Part shown: positions 35,388 through 46,260 of the stretch, in pieces
Layout: every line of letters starts with the position of its first letter
How positions within the stretch are numbered: the stretch's first letter is position 1
Origin: Fusarium oxysporum f. sp. lycopersici 4287
Taxonomy: Eukaryota > Ascomycota > Sordariomycetes > Hypocreales > Nectriaceae
Direction of reading: 5' to 3'
Length of the DNA: 64,000 bases
Assembly: GCF_000149955.1 (NCBI RefSeq)
Contig: NC_030992.1
Span: 3,736,850 to 3,800,849, forward strand
The notes under the pieces: generated by a model
Seen by the model: only the letters and a program-made list of their open reading frames with translations
Told to the model about the DNA's origin: nothing
The model's database searches: none
Program-made: the position numbers and the translations under genes

Positions 35388-37070
35388 CTATTGTTTTGCG
35401 GCTTTGCGACCGCGGACCGAGTTTAGACACTCAAGGATAAAATGGCGCTCGAGGACCAGGCTGCGATGATTAGGTGTTGTTTTCAAAAAGTTTGCTTTTG
35501 GAATTTGGTAGACGTACATTAGAAGCAATAATGGGATGGCGGAGCCAGCGATCTTGACGAGAGATTTGATCGGTTGATCTGCGTTGTCTACGACTTTCAG
35601 TTGCTTGAGAAGGACAGCTGTAGCGATTGAGACACCGAGTGTGCTCTCGGGAATAAGTGATTTGATCTTGAAGTCGGTTCCGTGTCTTTTGAAGAAGCGC
35701 TTGATGAATGCTCCGCTCCAGACGATGCGACACCCCATATTGATGATGTTGGCTAGTACGAGACCGATAGCACCGAGAGGGTAGATTCTCATGAAGAGGA
35801 AGGCTGATGTGGCGAAGATGACTGAGAATGCACCCATCCAGACAGATTGGATGTGAACCTCGGCTTCAGTAGCAACTGACGCCACGAATGATTCTGTGAG
35901 ACCGTTAAGACCCATGAAGGGAATGTAGAAACAGTACGCTGCAAGCACATCACCTGCCCCTGAGCCAGCCCACTGCTTGCCTGCCACAATAGCCAGAAGA
36001 GGCGGAGCAGCAAAAGGTCCAAGACTGATGATGATTGAAGTCAAAAGGATGTACAGGCGAAGCAGAGTTTGCAGATTCTGCTTTGCTTCTGTCACTTCCT
36101 GAACTGGCTTACCGCCTTGTTTGACAGGTGTCACAGATGACAGCAAGCGAGAGAAGTAACTTCGGCTACTTTCTTCAACAGGCTGGAAGAGAAGACGGGC
36201 AAGAAGACTTCCGTAGTTGTTTGCGAGAGCATATGCGCCTTGGACGCTGGCTGATGCGAGAAAGGAGATGAGAAATGTGTCGCCTTGGGTGAGGAGATGC
36301 TTGACCACGCTCTGGGCCATCATGCTTCCTGCGAGACCGATCGTTGATCGGTCGAACATGGAGGCCCAGAAACGGTTCTCTTTCGAAGCGATGGTTTTGG
36401 GGAGTAGTGAGAAGCCGATTGATGAGGCGAGGCGATATCCTGAGACGAGGTAGACGAGGAGTAGTGAGACACCATAGGTAATCTGTCCAAGGGCGAAAGG
36501 CAGCACTCCGATATCATTGTGCTTGGATGCCCAAACAGCAGATCCAAACACAACGATACACCTCAAAAACGTAGCAATCGACTCAGCAGCAGCTCGTGTC
36601 CCAAACTGCAGCCTCGTCTGCATGAGAACAAAGCACGGCTCCGACAACAACTCCACCATAGCCGCAAACCCATAGAGATACAGCGATTCAACCAAATACG
36701 GCGTAGCAAGCGTAATATCATTCGCATACGCAAGATACATCCACCCCAACCCAAGACTGACAAAACTTCCCAGTCCAATAGCGAGATATCCCAGATTCAC
36801 CATAGCTTGACTCTCCTCTTTAGCCTGCGATCCCGAATCTCGTCGTTGAATAGCAACACGAAGACTTTCGCGTGCGAAGAAGAGAACTGAGAGGTAGTAT
36901 ACCTCGAGTTGAGTTGATAGGCCTAGTAGCGGTGCTGTGAGATACCGCAGGAGGAGTTGGTTGGCAATGAAAGTTATGAGGCGGGAGGCGAGTTGGAGGA
37001 TAATTAGGAGGGAAGCGCCTTTGATCATTGAGGGCGTCGGAGGGCTTTCTTTTTCAGGGGAGGGAGACAT
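35388..37070 (-). CDS. rft1: RFT1-family ER membrane protein of N-glycan precursor flipping
   Basis: Member of the Rft1 family (MOP flippase fold), needed in the ER membrane for Man5GlcNAc2-PP-dolichol to become available in the lumen for N-glycosylation; whether it is itself the flippase is debated. Intron-less, 560 residues from the ATG at 37070 ([14 protein letters not shown]). The frame stays open to an ATG at 37157, but family members begin just before the block [18 protein letters not shown], so the shorter start is preferred. About 12-14 hydrophobic segments are seen, with conserved blocks [20 protein letters not shown] and [15 protein letters not shown] near the N-terminus and [12 protein letters not shown] and MGCRIVWS further on. 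Its 3' end nearly abuts dbp3. Confidence 0.92.
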   Translation of the reverse strand: MSPSPEKESPPTPSMIKGASLLIILQLASRLITFIANQLLLRYLTAPLLGLSTQLEVYYLSVLFFARESLRVAIQRRDSGSQAKEESQAMVNLGYLAIGLGSFVSLGLGWMYLAYANDITLATPYLVESLYLYGFAAMVELLSEPCFVLMQTRLQFGTRAAAESIATFLRCIVVFGSAVWASKHNDIGVLPFALGQITYGVSLLLVYLVSGYRLASSIGFSLLPKTIASKENRFWASMFDRSTIGLAGSMMAQSVVKHLLTQGDTFLISFLASASVQGAYALANNYGSLLARLLFQPVEESSRSYFSRLLSSVTPVKQGGKPVQEVTEAKQNLQTLLRLYILLTSIIISLGPFAAPPLLAIVAGKQWAGSGAGDVLAAYCFYIPFMGLNGLTESFVASVATEAEVHIQSVWMGAFSVIFATSAFLFMRIYPLGAIGLVLANIINMGCRIVWSGAFIKRFFKRHGTDFKIKSLIPESTLGVSIATAVLLKQLKVVDNADQPIKSLVKIAGSAIPLLLLMYVYQIPKANFLKTTPNHRSLVLERHFILECLNSVRGRKAAKQ

Positions 37071-37769
37071 TTTGGCGGTTGGGGAGAAATGAGCGACTGT
37101 GGGTGGAGGGAGGATGTGATGAGGTTGAAGATGAAGATATCGCTGGTTGTTTGACACGTGTTGATGGGAAATGCGGATGTCTCAGTGCCTCAGTGGATTA
37201 TAGTGGGTGCTAGGGGTGCGGGAGTGCTAATGCAGGGCGGGACCCGCCTGGGAGCTTTTCGCCTTGGCACCCGATATACGATGCAAGAAAACAGACTGAT
37301 AATGGAATATATACCAAAATAAAATCATCAAATAGCCCCTTAAGCTTATGAGAATTTACCTAAATATTCTTGGTTATTTATAGTTTAGGACTTGAGTTTC
37401 ATTTCCTCCCCTAGGTGACCTTACTCAGTGATTGACTTCACGTAGATACCGCGAAGCTTTGAGAAGGCTATGAAGGATTGTAAGTTGCCATGCCCAGGGT
37501 CATGGTCGAAAGTACCTACCTGTATCTTGATGTTATGGAGTTCAGCGACTTCCATAGGTTGCGGCTGACCTGGCTGCAGAGGTTCTTGCTCAAGAACTGA
37601 CCCTGCCAAATATCAACCATGTTTCCAGTTCCTTCCTTTACGAGCCAGTTGTAGCATACCTCAGTCCATCCAAGCACGATCTAACTGAACAACAGCATCC
37701 GTTTCCATTCATCTTCATCTTCATCATCCACAACATTCGTTACATACTGCATACCTTACATCGAAAAAT
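37071..37769. other. Intergenic, divergent promoters
   Basis: Contains the rft1 leader and an AT-rich block (37290-37390). A pyrimidine-rich CATCTT repeat tract (37712-37735) is found just upstream of the next gene. No further gene is supported. Confidence 0.5.
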
Positions 37770-38462
37770 ATGGGTAAGAACAAGAAAAAGAACAAGACCA
37801 AGACAAAGAATGGTGAGCAGCAAGGAGAGGGCAGCAAGAATGCCGCAGCCTCCCAAAAAGGCACCCCAACCACTACCGAAGATGTCCAAGCAGCTCCTGA
37901 CATGGACTGCCCACCATATTCTCTCTCACCACCTCCAAATATCCCCTTGGCAGTTCAATATCACAGAAACATGGTTTACCACCTCCTACAAGCAAACATC
38001 ACCCTTGAAGATAAAGAAAGAAGCGTCTCTGATGCTTTTGTCACGACACGAAATGCCTCTGAGCGAGCGGCCATGGAAAGAATCGCCACCTTCTTCGGTA
38101 TATCTCCTGGTGTTAAAAAAAGTACCGTATCCGATGGCTCCGAGCAAGACCTCAATGAGAACATCAGAGCCTTCATTCGAAAGGGCGTGCAATCTGGGCA
38201 TATTACAGAACAAGATATCGAAAGTTTCGTTACTGAGCAAATAGTACCCTTTGAAGGTCCAACAAGCTACGCTGCTTTTTCTCAGATTCAAACATACCTT
38301 GCCCAGTGCGGCGTACCTTTTGTTCATCACCGAACATCTGTTTCTAGTGGTTCAGCTCCTGGGTGTAGCGTAAGAAGCTACATGGCACAGAAGGTCCCTA
38401 GCGAGATCATCGAGGTCAACGAGAGCCCCAGCACGTACAAGATTACCAATGCCGAAGAGTAG
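37770..38462 (+). CDS. Uncharacterised protein with Lys-rich N-terminus (upstream half of a split frame)
   Basis: 230 residues, not recognised. It begins with a very basic stretch (MGKNKKKNKTKTKNG), followed by Pro-rich sequence (CPPYSLSPPPNIP) and a helical central part (NMVYHLLQANITLEDKER, ASERAAMERIATFFG). The frame closes with TAG at 38460-38462. The same reading frame reopens at once: the next ATG, at 38481, is six codons further on and continues for 193 codons without another stop. The two halves may therefore be one gene with a premature or read-through stop, a gene whose stop is removed by a short atypical intron, or two separate genes. Confidence 0.55.
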   Translation: MGKNKKKNKTKTKNGEQQGEGSKNAAASQKGTPTTTEDVQAAPDMDCPPYSLSPPPNIPLAVQYHRNMVYHLLQANITLEDKERSVSDAFVTTRNASERAAMERIATFFGISPGVKKSTVSDGSEQDLNENIRAFIRKGVQSGHITEQDIESFVTEQIVPFEGPTSYAAFSQIQTYLAQCGVPFVHHRTSVSSGSAPGCSVRSYMAQKVPSEIIEVNESPSTYKITNAEE

Positions 38463-38480
38463 AATTCTCAAACCGGGAGC

Positions 38481-39062
38481 ATGGTCGACAACCCCGTTCA
38501 CAAGAGCGACAAATCTGTAGAGGAGGAAGTTGAAGTTGCAGAGTCCGATCAGCCAGAGCATTCCAATCCCGAAGACACAACCTCCATCAATGCCAATTGC
38601 AGCGGATATCAGGCTCAGAAAAAGGTTGACGATAGATCGCCTGTGAGCGACGTGGCTTCTAAGGAAAAGGTTGATGAGGGTGATGACCATGGTTCTCAAA
38701 CCACAGAAGCCCCCCAGTTAGACGACCTCGATGCTCAAGATACAGAGCCTGCCGTAGTTGGAGAGGATGAATCCTGCGGTAACGAGCCCAGGTCGGATAC
38801 TATCGGCGAGTCGGACTATGATGCGTACGAACGCAAAACCCTAGAATCGTGTGAGGCGGCAGTGGAGCAATCCAACTTTCATAAGCAACGCGCTCAAGAG
38901 CAGCTTGAACATGCGACGTCGAAGATTAGCCAATGCGACGAGATGGCTCAACATGCAGCAGCTCTTAGACGCCTGGTAAAGCAAAGGAGGGAGATGGAGA
39001 ACCAAATGGATTATCACGAACGGGAAATCGAGAATCTTAAGGTCTCAATTCAAGAGGTCTAG
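38481..39062 (+). CDS. Uncharacterised acidic coiled-coil protein (downstream half of a split frame)
   Basis: 193 residues in the same phase as the preceding frame, from which it is separated by one TAG and six codons. The N-terminal 110 residues are acidic and Ser/Thr-rich (VEEEVEVAESDQPEH). The last 80 form a clear coiled coil (HKQRAQEQLEHATSKISQ to REMENQMDYHEREIENL). Family unknown. There is no obvious promoter gap before it, which favours a single ancestral gene, but no homologue can be named. Confidence 0.5.
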   Translation: MVDNPVHKSDKSVEEEVEVAESDQPEHSNPEDTTSINANCSGYQAQKKVDDRSPVSDVASKEKVDEGDDHGSQTTEAPQLDDLDAQDTEPAVVGEDESCGNEPRSDTIGESDYDAYERKTLESCEAAVEQSNFHKQRAQEQLEHATSKISQCDEMAQHAAALRRLVKQRREMENQMDYHEREIENLKVSIQEV

Positions 39063-40907
39063 CAGACGCCACATAGGGGGTGGCATAGCTCTACTGATTG
39101 AGAGTGTTCTTGGGAACATAATAAACGGGTTGAAAGCCAAGGTCACGGCTCGAAAACAAGGCGTCGGTTCTCGCTCGGGAGGAAAGCGTATATCGATTTT
39201 TAGTCTATCATTCATGTGGTGTATCATTCAGCGGAAGAGGTCATTGGAAGGAGATTTCTCGGGGAGTCATAGACAAGTCAAATAGACGATGAAGAGACGA
39301 AGAGATGCAGTTCACTCTATCCGTTTCGTTGATTACACATTTGAAAGTGACGTATAATTTTGTACCTGAAGCGCCAGAGGTTTTAATGGGAGGCAAGAAA
39401 ACTTAGGGCCTCTTTTCTTGATATAGATACTACTTTGGTAAATTTAGTATAGACTTAGAAAACCCTTTAATGACTCGTTTTCAACACCCAAGTTTACTAT
39501 TGGAAGTTCTCTTGCCCCTTGAAGGGTTCCAACGTCCATCAACGCCGATAGATCAACTCCAGAGAATCATTGCCCTTCTTGTCATCAGGTGCCTAGTAAG
39601 TTGCAATAAAGGATTCGTTTCATGTAAGCGGAGGAACTTCCCCAGATCCTACGGTAACATGCCCAACCCCGCACAAGCACAGAAGGGCAACGTTATCGGT
39701 GATCCAAGGGACAGTACTCCGTACGGAGTAGGCACAGCCAATTCACAAATGTTGGAGATGATATGGGGTGCCCATGGAGAAGCATGCAGTCATACAACTC
39801 GGGGGTTGCAGTCAAACATTAGCGGGACGTGTTAAGCATTCAACGGTCCGACAAAAGAGACTAGACTAGGAAGGTCGTAGTGATAAAACGGACATTGTAT
39901 TCGTCCAACGGTGATTATCCCCTCCCCCGCGGGGATTGTCATAGACCCATGGACATGGAGGATGGAGAGACATACATACTAATCGACTCCATAATACCGC
40001 CGATTCAAAAAATGAAGGATTGTACGAGTCGGGTATCCCTGCTCATACCTTCGAGGTCTCCATATCGTGATGCCGGTATCCGTGAGAAACGGTGCAGATC
40101 TCGGTGCTTTTGCTAACAAGACTTGGCGCTAGGTGACATTACCGGTCCGACAAGCTAGTGACCAGGGTTGTGTTATTGGGGTGGAGGATTGAGTTTTTGG
40201 AAATGGACATGATCATCAACTGACAGAATGGTCTCGCCCCAACATGCGGGGTTTGGGTTCTAAGCGATGCTGATGCTGATGGCTCCATGGAGTGAATGTC
40301 TGGGGAATCGAGTGGTTTGTTAGTCGAGAGACTGTTGAGTTAGTGTTGAAGAATCAGCCGCTGATCAGTCGACTTTGGGTGTAAGATGTACAGGCTTTCT
40401 CGCTAGCAATGATTCTCAACATATCGTAGTAGTTCAATTGAGCTCTCTAGGAACCTGTACCACGACAGATAGTGCTCGGCACAACCTAAGACCATCAATC
40501 GCACACTGCGAGGCTGCAAATTCATCGTGGCAACACCAAACTCCGTATGCATATTGTTGAATCGCCAGCATAAAGTTAAGGTTATGCCCTGAACAAGGGT
40601 TTCCCATCCTCTTCTCCAACCACAGCAACAGCCACCAATTCAAGCTACAGCTCTGCCGCCTCACACGCCTTCAGCCTTGTAGCGCCAAGCGCCTCATTCT
40701 AAGCGAGGCGCGACGCCATTCCGCAATCACAATAACGCATGAGATTTGTTTCCACATTCAATGCAGATTCTTTATGATGTGATGGTATTGTTATGGTAAC
40801 TCGTAAAGGTGAGCTGAACTGAACTGAGCTAGAGCTAGAGGTTATTATTAGAGTAGACGTGAAAAAGAAAGAAAGAAAAAAAAAAGAAGTGTTGGGTCTG
40901 AATGCCC
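39063..40907. other. Intergenic
   Basis: No supported gene. Frames such as 39470-39835 and 39880-40116 show no protein-like bias. A perfect 16-base palindrome lies at 39715-39730, and a purine tract (gaaaaagaaagaaag-type, then A10) lies at about 40860-40890. Confidence 0.5.
39715..39730. repeat. Perfect 16-bp palindrome TACTCCGTACGGAGTA
   Basis: Reads the same on both strands. The core CCGTACGG is an everted CCG-N2-CGG pair, a spacing some Zn2Cys6 regulators could bind. No gene start lies within 500 bases, so a regulatory role is unsupported. Confidence 0.6.
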
Positions 40908-41485
40908 TCATGAAAAGAAAAGCGACCTTCCACAATAGGGCCGAAGTGGTTGATGGTCTTTGCGCGCGCTACTTGTGAAGCCGCCGGCTCCGAAAGCGTC
41001 ACCAGCGAAGTTGGGCGTCAGCTGCTTAAACACCTTCTCACAGATGGCTCCTAAACACGCAAACACCATCAGCGAATTAATACTTTTACTATTGAAAATT
41101 ACTCTCTCTTTTAGCCAGATATCTCTAGTTTCTTGTCGTGGCAAAGGATATCGTCAACTAAACTCATTCACCAAAGTTAAACAAACTTACCAAAAATGGT
41201 AATAGGCTCTTCGGCATCTGCGTCGCCGAGCCGGCCTGGCCCGGCTCTTGGCTTGGGGGAAGAGGTATCCACTCTTTAACTTACAACCCCAGGCCATGGG
41301 GATATGTACTCCAAATACCTGAATGTGGAGATGAGTCCGTTAAGAACGAGGGCGCCGAGAAAAAAGACCTGGGGAAAATGGAGTTCGTTTGGGGAAGCTT
41401 GTTTGCTCTGACAGGTTCTACAGCCCAAGACGACGAGATAGTTTACACATAGTTGTAACGCACTACATCTTTTACTATAGCTATA
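40908..41485 (-). CDS. Possible small spliced gene, start not found
   Basis: Three minus-strand segments join in phase: about 41485-41319, 41273-41191 and 41050-40908. The introns are 41274-41318 (45 bp, GTATTT donor, AAAG acceptor) and 41051-41190 (140 bp, GTAAGT donor, TTTAG acceptor). The last two segments read GDADAEEPITIFGAICEKVF and QLTPNFAGDAFGAGGFTSSA, with codon use (many C/G third bases) like real genes. The first segment contains a possible membrane helix, FFLGALVLNGLIS. I find no ATG in the first segment before an upstream stop, so a further 5' exon would be needed. The family is unknown. It may be a genuine small membrane protein or chance. Confidence 0.3.
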
Positions 41486-41995
41486 TCATCATATGGAATA
41501 GACAAAACGCCACCATCTACCCGTCCTTTTAGGTCAAGCCGCTCTCCACGGCGAAGGCGTTTTATCTCCCTCGCCAGTGACGACACTCCCTGGGGGGAGG
41601 GAAATAAACCACCACCACACTAGGACTTTGCTGAACCAATGAACCACATGACCTCCTCACCCCCAGCTTAGCTTTTTTAACTACACCATCGTAAGTTGAT
41701 GGTGCGGCTGCTCCGCACTCCACTAGCTCGGACAAGCCGTGGAATAGCTTTAGCTCCAACCTAGCTTTTTAGCTTCTGGGGGGAGGTAATGTTACGCAAG
41801 AGGTTTTGGTTATGCAGGTTTAAGTATAACAACACAGAAGCTTATGATACTTGTTTGGGGTTTAAAAAGAGACAATCTCCCGCGTTTGATTTTGGGCTTT
41901 GCTCTCCTTTTCTATCATCACACACACACACACTTCACTTGTTTATACACTCTTAGTTCTCATTGCACACTCTTGCTTGAGTGTCGATCTTCATT
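41486..41995 (+). promoter_or_regulatory. Hexose transporter promoter with three CTGGGG (CreA/Mig1-type) elements
   Basis: SYGGRG-type motifs lie at 41590-41595 (CTGGGG, +), 41661-41666 (CCCCAG, that is CTGGGG on the minus strand) and 41776-41781 (CTGGGG, +), which is 215-406 bases before the start codon. CreA/Mig1-family repressors bind SYGGRG, and pairs are known to work better than single sites. The second and third sites sit in imperfect inverted copies that both include AGCT and T-run sequence (41651-41680 and 41761-41790). A role in glucose repression is inferred, not shown. Confidence 0.5.
41919..41933. repeat. Short CA microsatellite in the transporter leader
   Basis: Seven and a half CA units, 63 bases upstream of the transporter start codon. 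Probably in the 5' untranslated region; no function can be claimed. Confidence 0.7.
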
Positions 41996-43780
41996 ATGAA
42001 CGCAATTCGAAGGGCATCCCTCAGCAAGCCCGAGGAGGCTGGCAAGGCATGGCCTGCTATCGCCATCGGCTTGTTTGTCGCCTTTGGTGGTGTTCTCTAC
42101 GGGTAAGTCACACTCCCTTTCACCTGAAGAAACATCGTGAGGTTAACAATCGCAGTTATGACACAGGTACCATCTCTGGTATTTTGGCCATGCCCTACTG
42201 GCAGCGACTCTTCAGCACCGGCTACACAGACTCCAAGGGCAACCCCAACATCACAACGGGCCAAGAGTCCAGCATCGTCTCCATCCTCTCAGCCGGCACA
42301 TTCTTCGGCGCTCTCTCTTCTCCCTTCATGACTGACTACATCGGTCGTCGTCCCGGTCTCATGATCGCCACTTGGGTCTTCAACCTCGGTGTCGCTCTCC
42401 AAACTGCTGCTACTGCTATCCCCATGTTCTTGGCTGGTCGATTCTTCGCCGGTTTTGGTGTTGGTCAAATTTCCGCTATTAGTAAGTTCACCACATGACA
42501 GCTTCAGAGTTCCGGTCTAACCAACACGACTTTTAGTCCCCCTGTACCAGTCTGAGACAGCACCAAAGTGGATTCGAGGTGCCATCGTCGGTTCATACCA
42601 ATGGGCCATCACAATCGGTCTCCTCCTCGCTGCCATCGTAAACAACGCGACAGGCAAGCGCAACGACACAGGCTCATACCGTATCCCCATCGCCGTTCAA
42701 TTCGCCTACTCCCTCGTCCTCTTCGGTGGCATGCTCATCCTCCCCGAAACACCTCGATTCCTCATCAAGAAAGACCGTCACGACGATGCCTCTCGCGCTC
42801 TCTCCAAGATCCGCCGTCTCTCTCCTGATCACCCTGCTGTTCAGGCTGAGCTCAGCGAGATCAAGGCGAACCACGACCATGAGATGAGCCTCGGAACATC
42901 TTCATACATTGACTGCTTCAAGCCTCCTATTCTGAAGCGCCAGTTCACTGGTTGTGCTCTCCAGGCTCTTCAGCAGCTCACTGGTATCAACTTCATCGTA
43001 AGTTCTCGCTTCACTATCTCATGGTTATGAGACATGGCTAACAAGCTTTAGTTTTACTATGGTACCAAGTACTTTGAGAACTCCGGTATCTCGAGCGGTT
43101 TCACCATTTCCATGATCACATCAGCCATCAACGTCGCTTCCACACTCCCTGGAATGTACGCCATTGACAAGTGGGGTCGTCGTCCTCTTCTCCTCTGGGG
43201 TGCCGTCGGCATGTGTGTCTCTCAGTTCATCGTCGCCATGTCCGGTACCTTCTCCACCGGCCAAGATAGCGCCGGAGTTATCTTCGTCAAGAGCTTGGCT
43301 GGCCAGAGGGCTGCTGTCTCTTTCGTCTGTATCTACATCTTCTTCTTCGCCTCAACCTGGGGTCCCCTGGCTTGGGTCGTCACTGGCGAGATCTTCCCTC
43401 TCCAGACCCGTGCCAAGTCCCTCAGTATGACCACCGCCACCAACTGGCTCTTCAACTGGGCCATCGCCTACTCTACCCCCTACCTCGTCGACTACGGTTC
43501 CGGCAAGGCCAACCTCCAGTCCAAGATCTTCTTCATCTGGTTCGGCTGCTGTTTCCTGTGCATCGCCTTCGTCTACTTCTTCATCTACGAGACCAAGGGT
43601 CTGTCCCTCGAGGAGGTTGATCAGCTCTACGACGAGGTCAGCGTTGCCCGAAAGTCCGTTGGATGGAAGCCCCATGACACCTGGGAGCACCGCAACAGTG
43701 TTGCTGGAGCTGGTGGCAAGATGTTGAACGAGGGTCACGAGCAGGGTGAGGTTTCTCACACCGAAAAGAATGAGGTTTAA
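41996..43780 (+). CDS. MFS hexose transporter (glucose/monosaccharide:H+ type)
   Basis: Plasma-membrane sugar transporter of 540 residues. Exons: 41996-42102, 42156-42481, 42537-42997 and 43052-43780, with introns of 53-55 bp. The first exon ends inside GGVLYGYDTGTISG, the signature of the first membrane segment. Twelve membrane helices can be traced. Sugar-porter motifs are present: DYIGRRPGL (loop 2-3), AGRFFAGFGVGQISA (helix 4), PLYQSETAPKWIRG, PETPRFLIKK (after helix 6), QQLTGINFIFYYG (helix 7), DKWGRRPLLLWG, GEIFPLQTRAKS and YETKGLSLEEVDQLYDE at the end. It resembles fungal high-affinity glucose transporters (HGT/Ght/Hxt type). The substrate cannot be fixed from sequence. Upstream CTGGGG motifs suggest carbon-source control. 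Confidence 0.93.
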
Positions 43781-44645
43781 AGAATAGAATCTTGTAATGA
43801 TATCGATTGATGAGGAGGATGTCGGTGGGATTACCGAATTTGGAAGTTCTGCTGGTCGGCGCTCCACATGAGCCGGCCGGATCGGCCCCACACGGTCGGA
43901 AGACTACGATTATGAGATGAGATAAATAGCTGATATCCATGACTTTATTACTTTTGTTCATTTGATCTCCGTCAAAGTGACCCCTTATATGATGTACAAG
44001 AATGCTTTGATATAGACCGGTATCAGTGCCTCTAAACTCACAGGTGTCCTTACGAAGAACACCTTACATCTTCTAAGTTTGTATCAATGTTGAAGCACAA
44101 AGTTTAGAGACAAACCAAGCACTGTATGTGCCCATTAAACATTACATACAGTCATTTGATAGGCCAAGCAGTCCATTAGGTACACCATGGCGCCCCTCAT
44201 GTGAGGCCATTCAGCCTCACGTGCAACAATGAATAAGGGACTTGTGAGGTGGATGGACATACGGACCGACGTCTTCATCATGGAATGTTCCCTTCAATAA
44301 GCTTTCGAAGACTAAAACTCGTGATAAAAAATTTCCATGGATGCTCAAGGCTTTTGTGAAGCCCAGATATCACGATGCTTGGGCCCGTAGACTTAGAACT
44401 TATGACCAAAAGATTTATTCTAAGAAGCTTTTATGCCCTATCTTGCACTTGATATAAGCTTTTAATCAGCCATGTATCGAAGTGCCATTTATCAAAGCTA
44501 GCTGATTTCTACTCTAGTCCGCCAGATAATATCTGCAATAAAAATGACTCTAGACTGCTCCATCTGAGCACATTCTTTTCCATCGACTGTTAATATGCCC
44601 CTCATCTAATATGTTAATCGTCGAAATAAAAGTGAGAAAGGCCGA

Positions 44646-46260
44646 CTAGTATGACATTTCCATCTTTTCCGCCTTCTTCTCCTTGAGCGTGGCAGTCTTG
44701 TGCTGCATCTGCATACAATACACTTCAGTCGATCTCGCTAGTCGTCGTCTTGGCATCAGATCCATCTGGAGGGATAGTCAAAATAACCTCGCGAGATGAT
44801 TTTGTATCAACCCGTCAGGATCTTTTCAGAGTATAAGATTCTTCGAGTTTATCTCAGTGGCGAAGCTGAGAAGGGTGAGATTCAATATATCAATATCCAT
44901 CATCGTGCATCCAGAACAGATATTACCTCATACCAACCTGCACGATCTGCTCGTAAAGAGAGTCTCCCGTAGTTTCTTTCGGAGTCTATCGCCACTTGCC
45001 CTCCCCATTCTCCTCTACAATTCCATGAAGTCGGAAAATTTGTAGGGTTATGGAGATATAGATATCGTCCATCTTCTGCGACGCGCATTGCAGGTCAATG
45101 GAGTTTTCTGAGAATCGAATGGTCTCCCCCGTCGTATGGAAATGCCGCATCTTCCAATATATATAGTATAGTCTTATTGTACTGGACAGGATAGCCATAG
45201 TGTTCTCGGTAGTGATCAAGGCTAAAGCTTTCGAACTTTTCCGGGTTGTCTCCATTCACTTACTGCTCGAATGAGATCTTGCCGTCTTGGGTTTTTGGCA
45301 CTTAGGGAGTCAGAAGACATTTAACCTCTTTTGTCGTTTTGTCGTTTTTCTTTTTGCTTCTTTATTGCCCAGTCGTCGTAGTGTTAGGTCGCATTTAGAG
45401 TGCGTAGTGTATGTCGCTTAGCTGAGCGGGATCATTGCCTTGACGAGTGTACCAGCTGCCTCCTGTCCTACATAGCAGCGGATACTCTCATATCCACAGA
45501 TTATCTGGTAATGTCATGAGCTCTGGAGTCGGCGGCCAAGAACCATGAATGGCCTGTACATGTCGAATTGGATAATGTGGCTGCGGTCTCTAAGCTTACA
45601 CACAGTAAGCAAAGAGGAGTCAGGGTAAGCGCTCTTGAACGAAGAACTCGCTCTTGTCCTTGATTGTACCATCAGGCATCTCAACTTGAAGGAAGAGCTC
45701 GTAATCCTCGGGGTAGGGGACATGGTTGATGATGGGCCAGGGACTGTGGTGGCAGTACCAATTTTGAGCAGTTCAAAATATCCCTGTCCATTAAAACCCC
45801 CATGATTCACAAGATCTCCCAGATGACGAATCGAAACTTCTGGAATTGTGTTCGTGGTATAAGTTCTTTTAGAATGAGGGAAACGTCCCTCGAGGGTCTA
45901 TACCAAACGTGACGAACTTGACCGCCTGAATCTTGGCCTGGTCTCACACGGTTTCATTGATGCGCCTTGGCGTTATGGCGGAGGAAGCATCCCCGTAGAG
46001 TCAGGGATAGGTGCACCGTATGTCGTGGTATTGTATCTTCGCTATTCAATAGAGTAATGTTCTCCAATGATCCTCTTCGGCGGACCGCCAAAAGTCGGTT
46101 ATGCGCTCTAAGCGTTGCTCAGCTAGATCCAGACTCTCCTTGAGCTCTTCGTGGAGATGAAGAGCTCGTTGTTGCTTTCACGGAGATGATCATTCTGGTC
46201 GTTCACGAATTGGTTCTCCTCCTGCAGAAGCTTGACGCGGTCCTACCTCCAGCCAAGACA
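44646..46260 (-). pseudogene. Broken coding remnant, minus strand
   Basis: Protein-like pieces occur on one strand but in different frames and with stops between them. From the 5' side: a coiled-coil piece near 46130-46240 (LLQEENQFVNDQNDHLRESN), a piece near 45780-45880 (EVSIRHLGDLVNHGGF), one near 45620-45720 (YPEDYELFLQVEMPDGTIKD) and one near 44720-44820 (EVILTIPPDGSDAKTTTSEI). A last Lys-rich end (KEKKAEKMEMSY) stops at 44646. Order and strand are consistent with a single gene, now broken. Parent family not recognised. The exact limits are uncertain. Confidence 0.35.
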
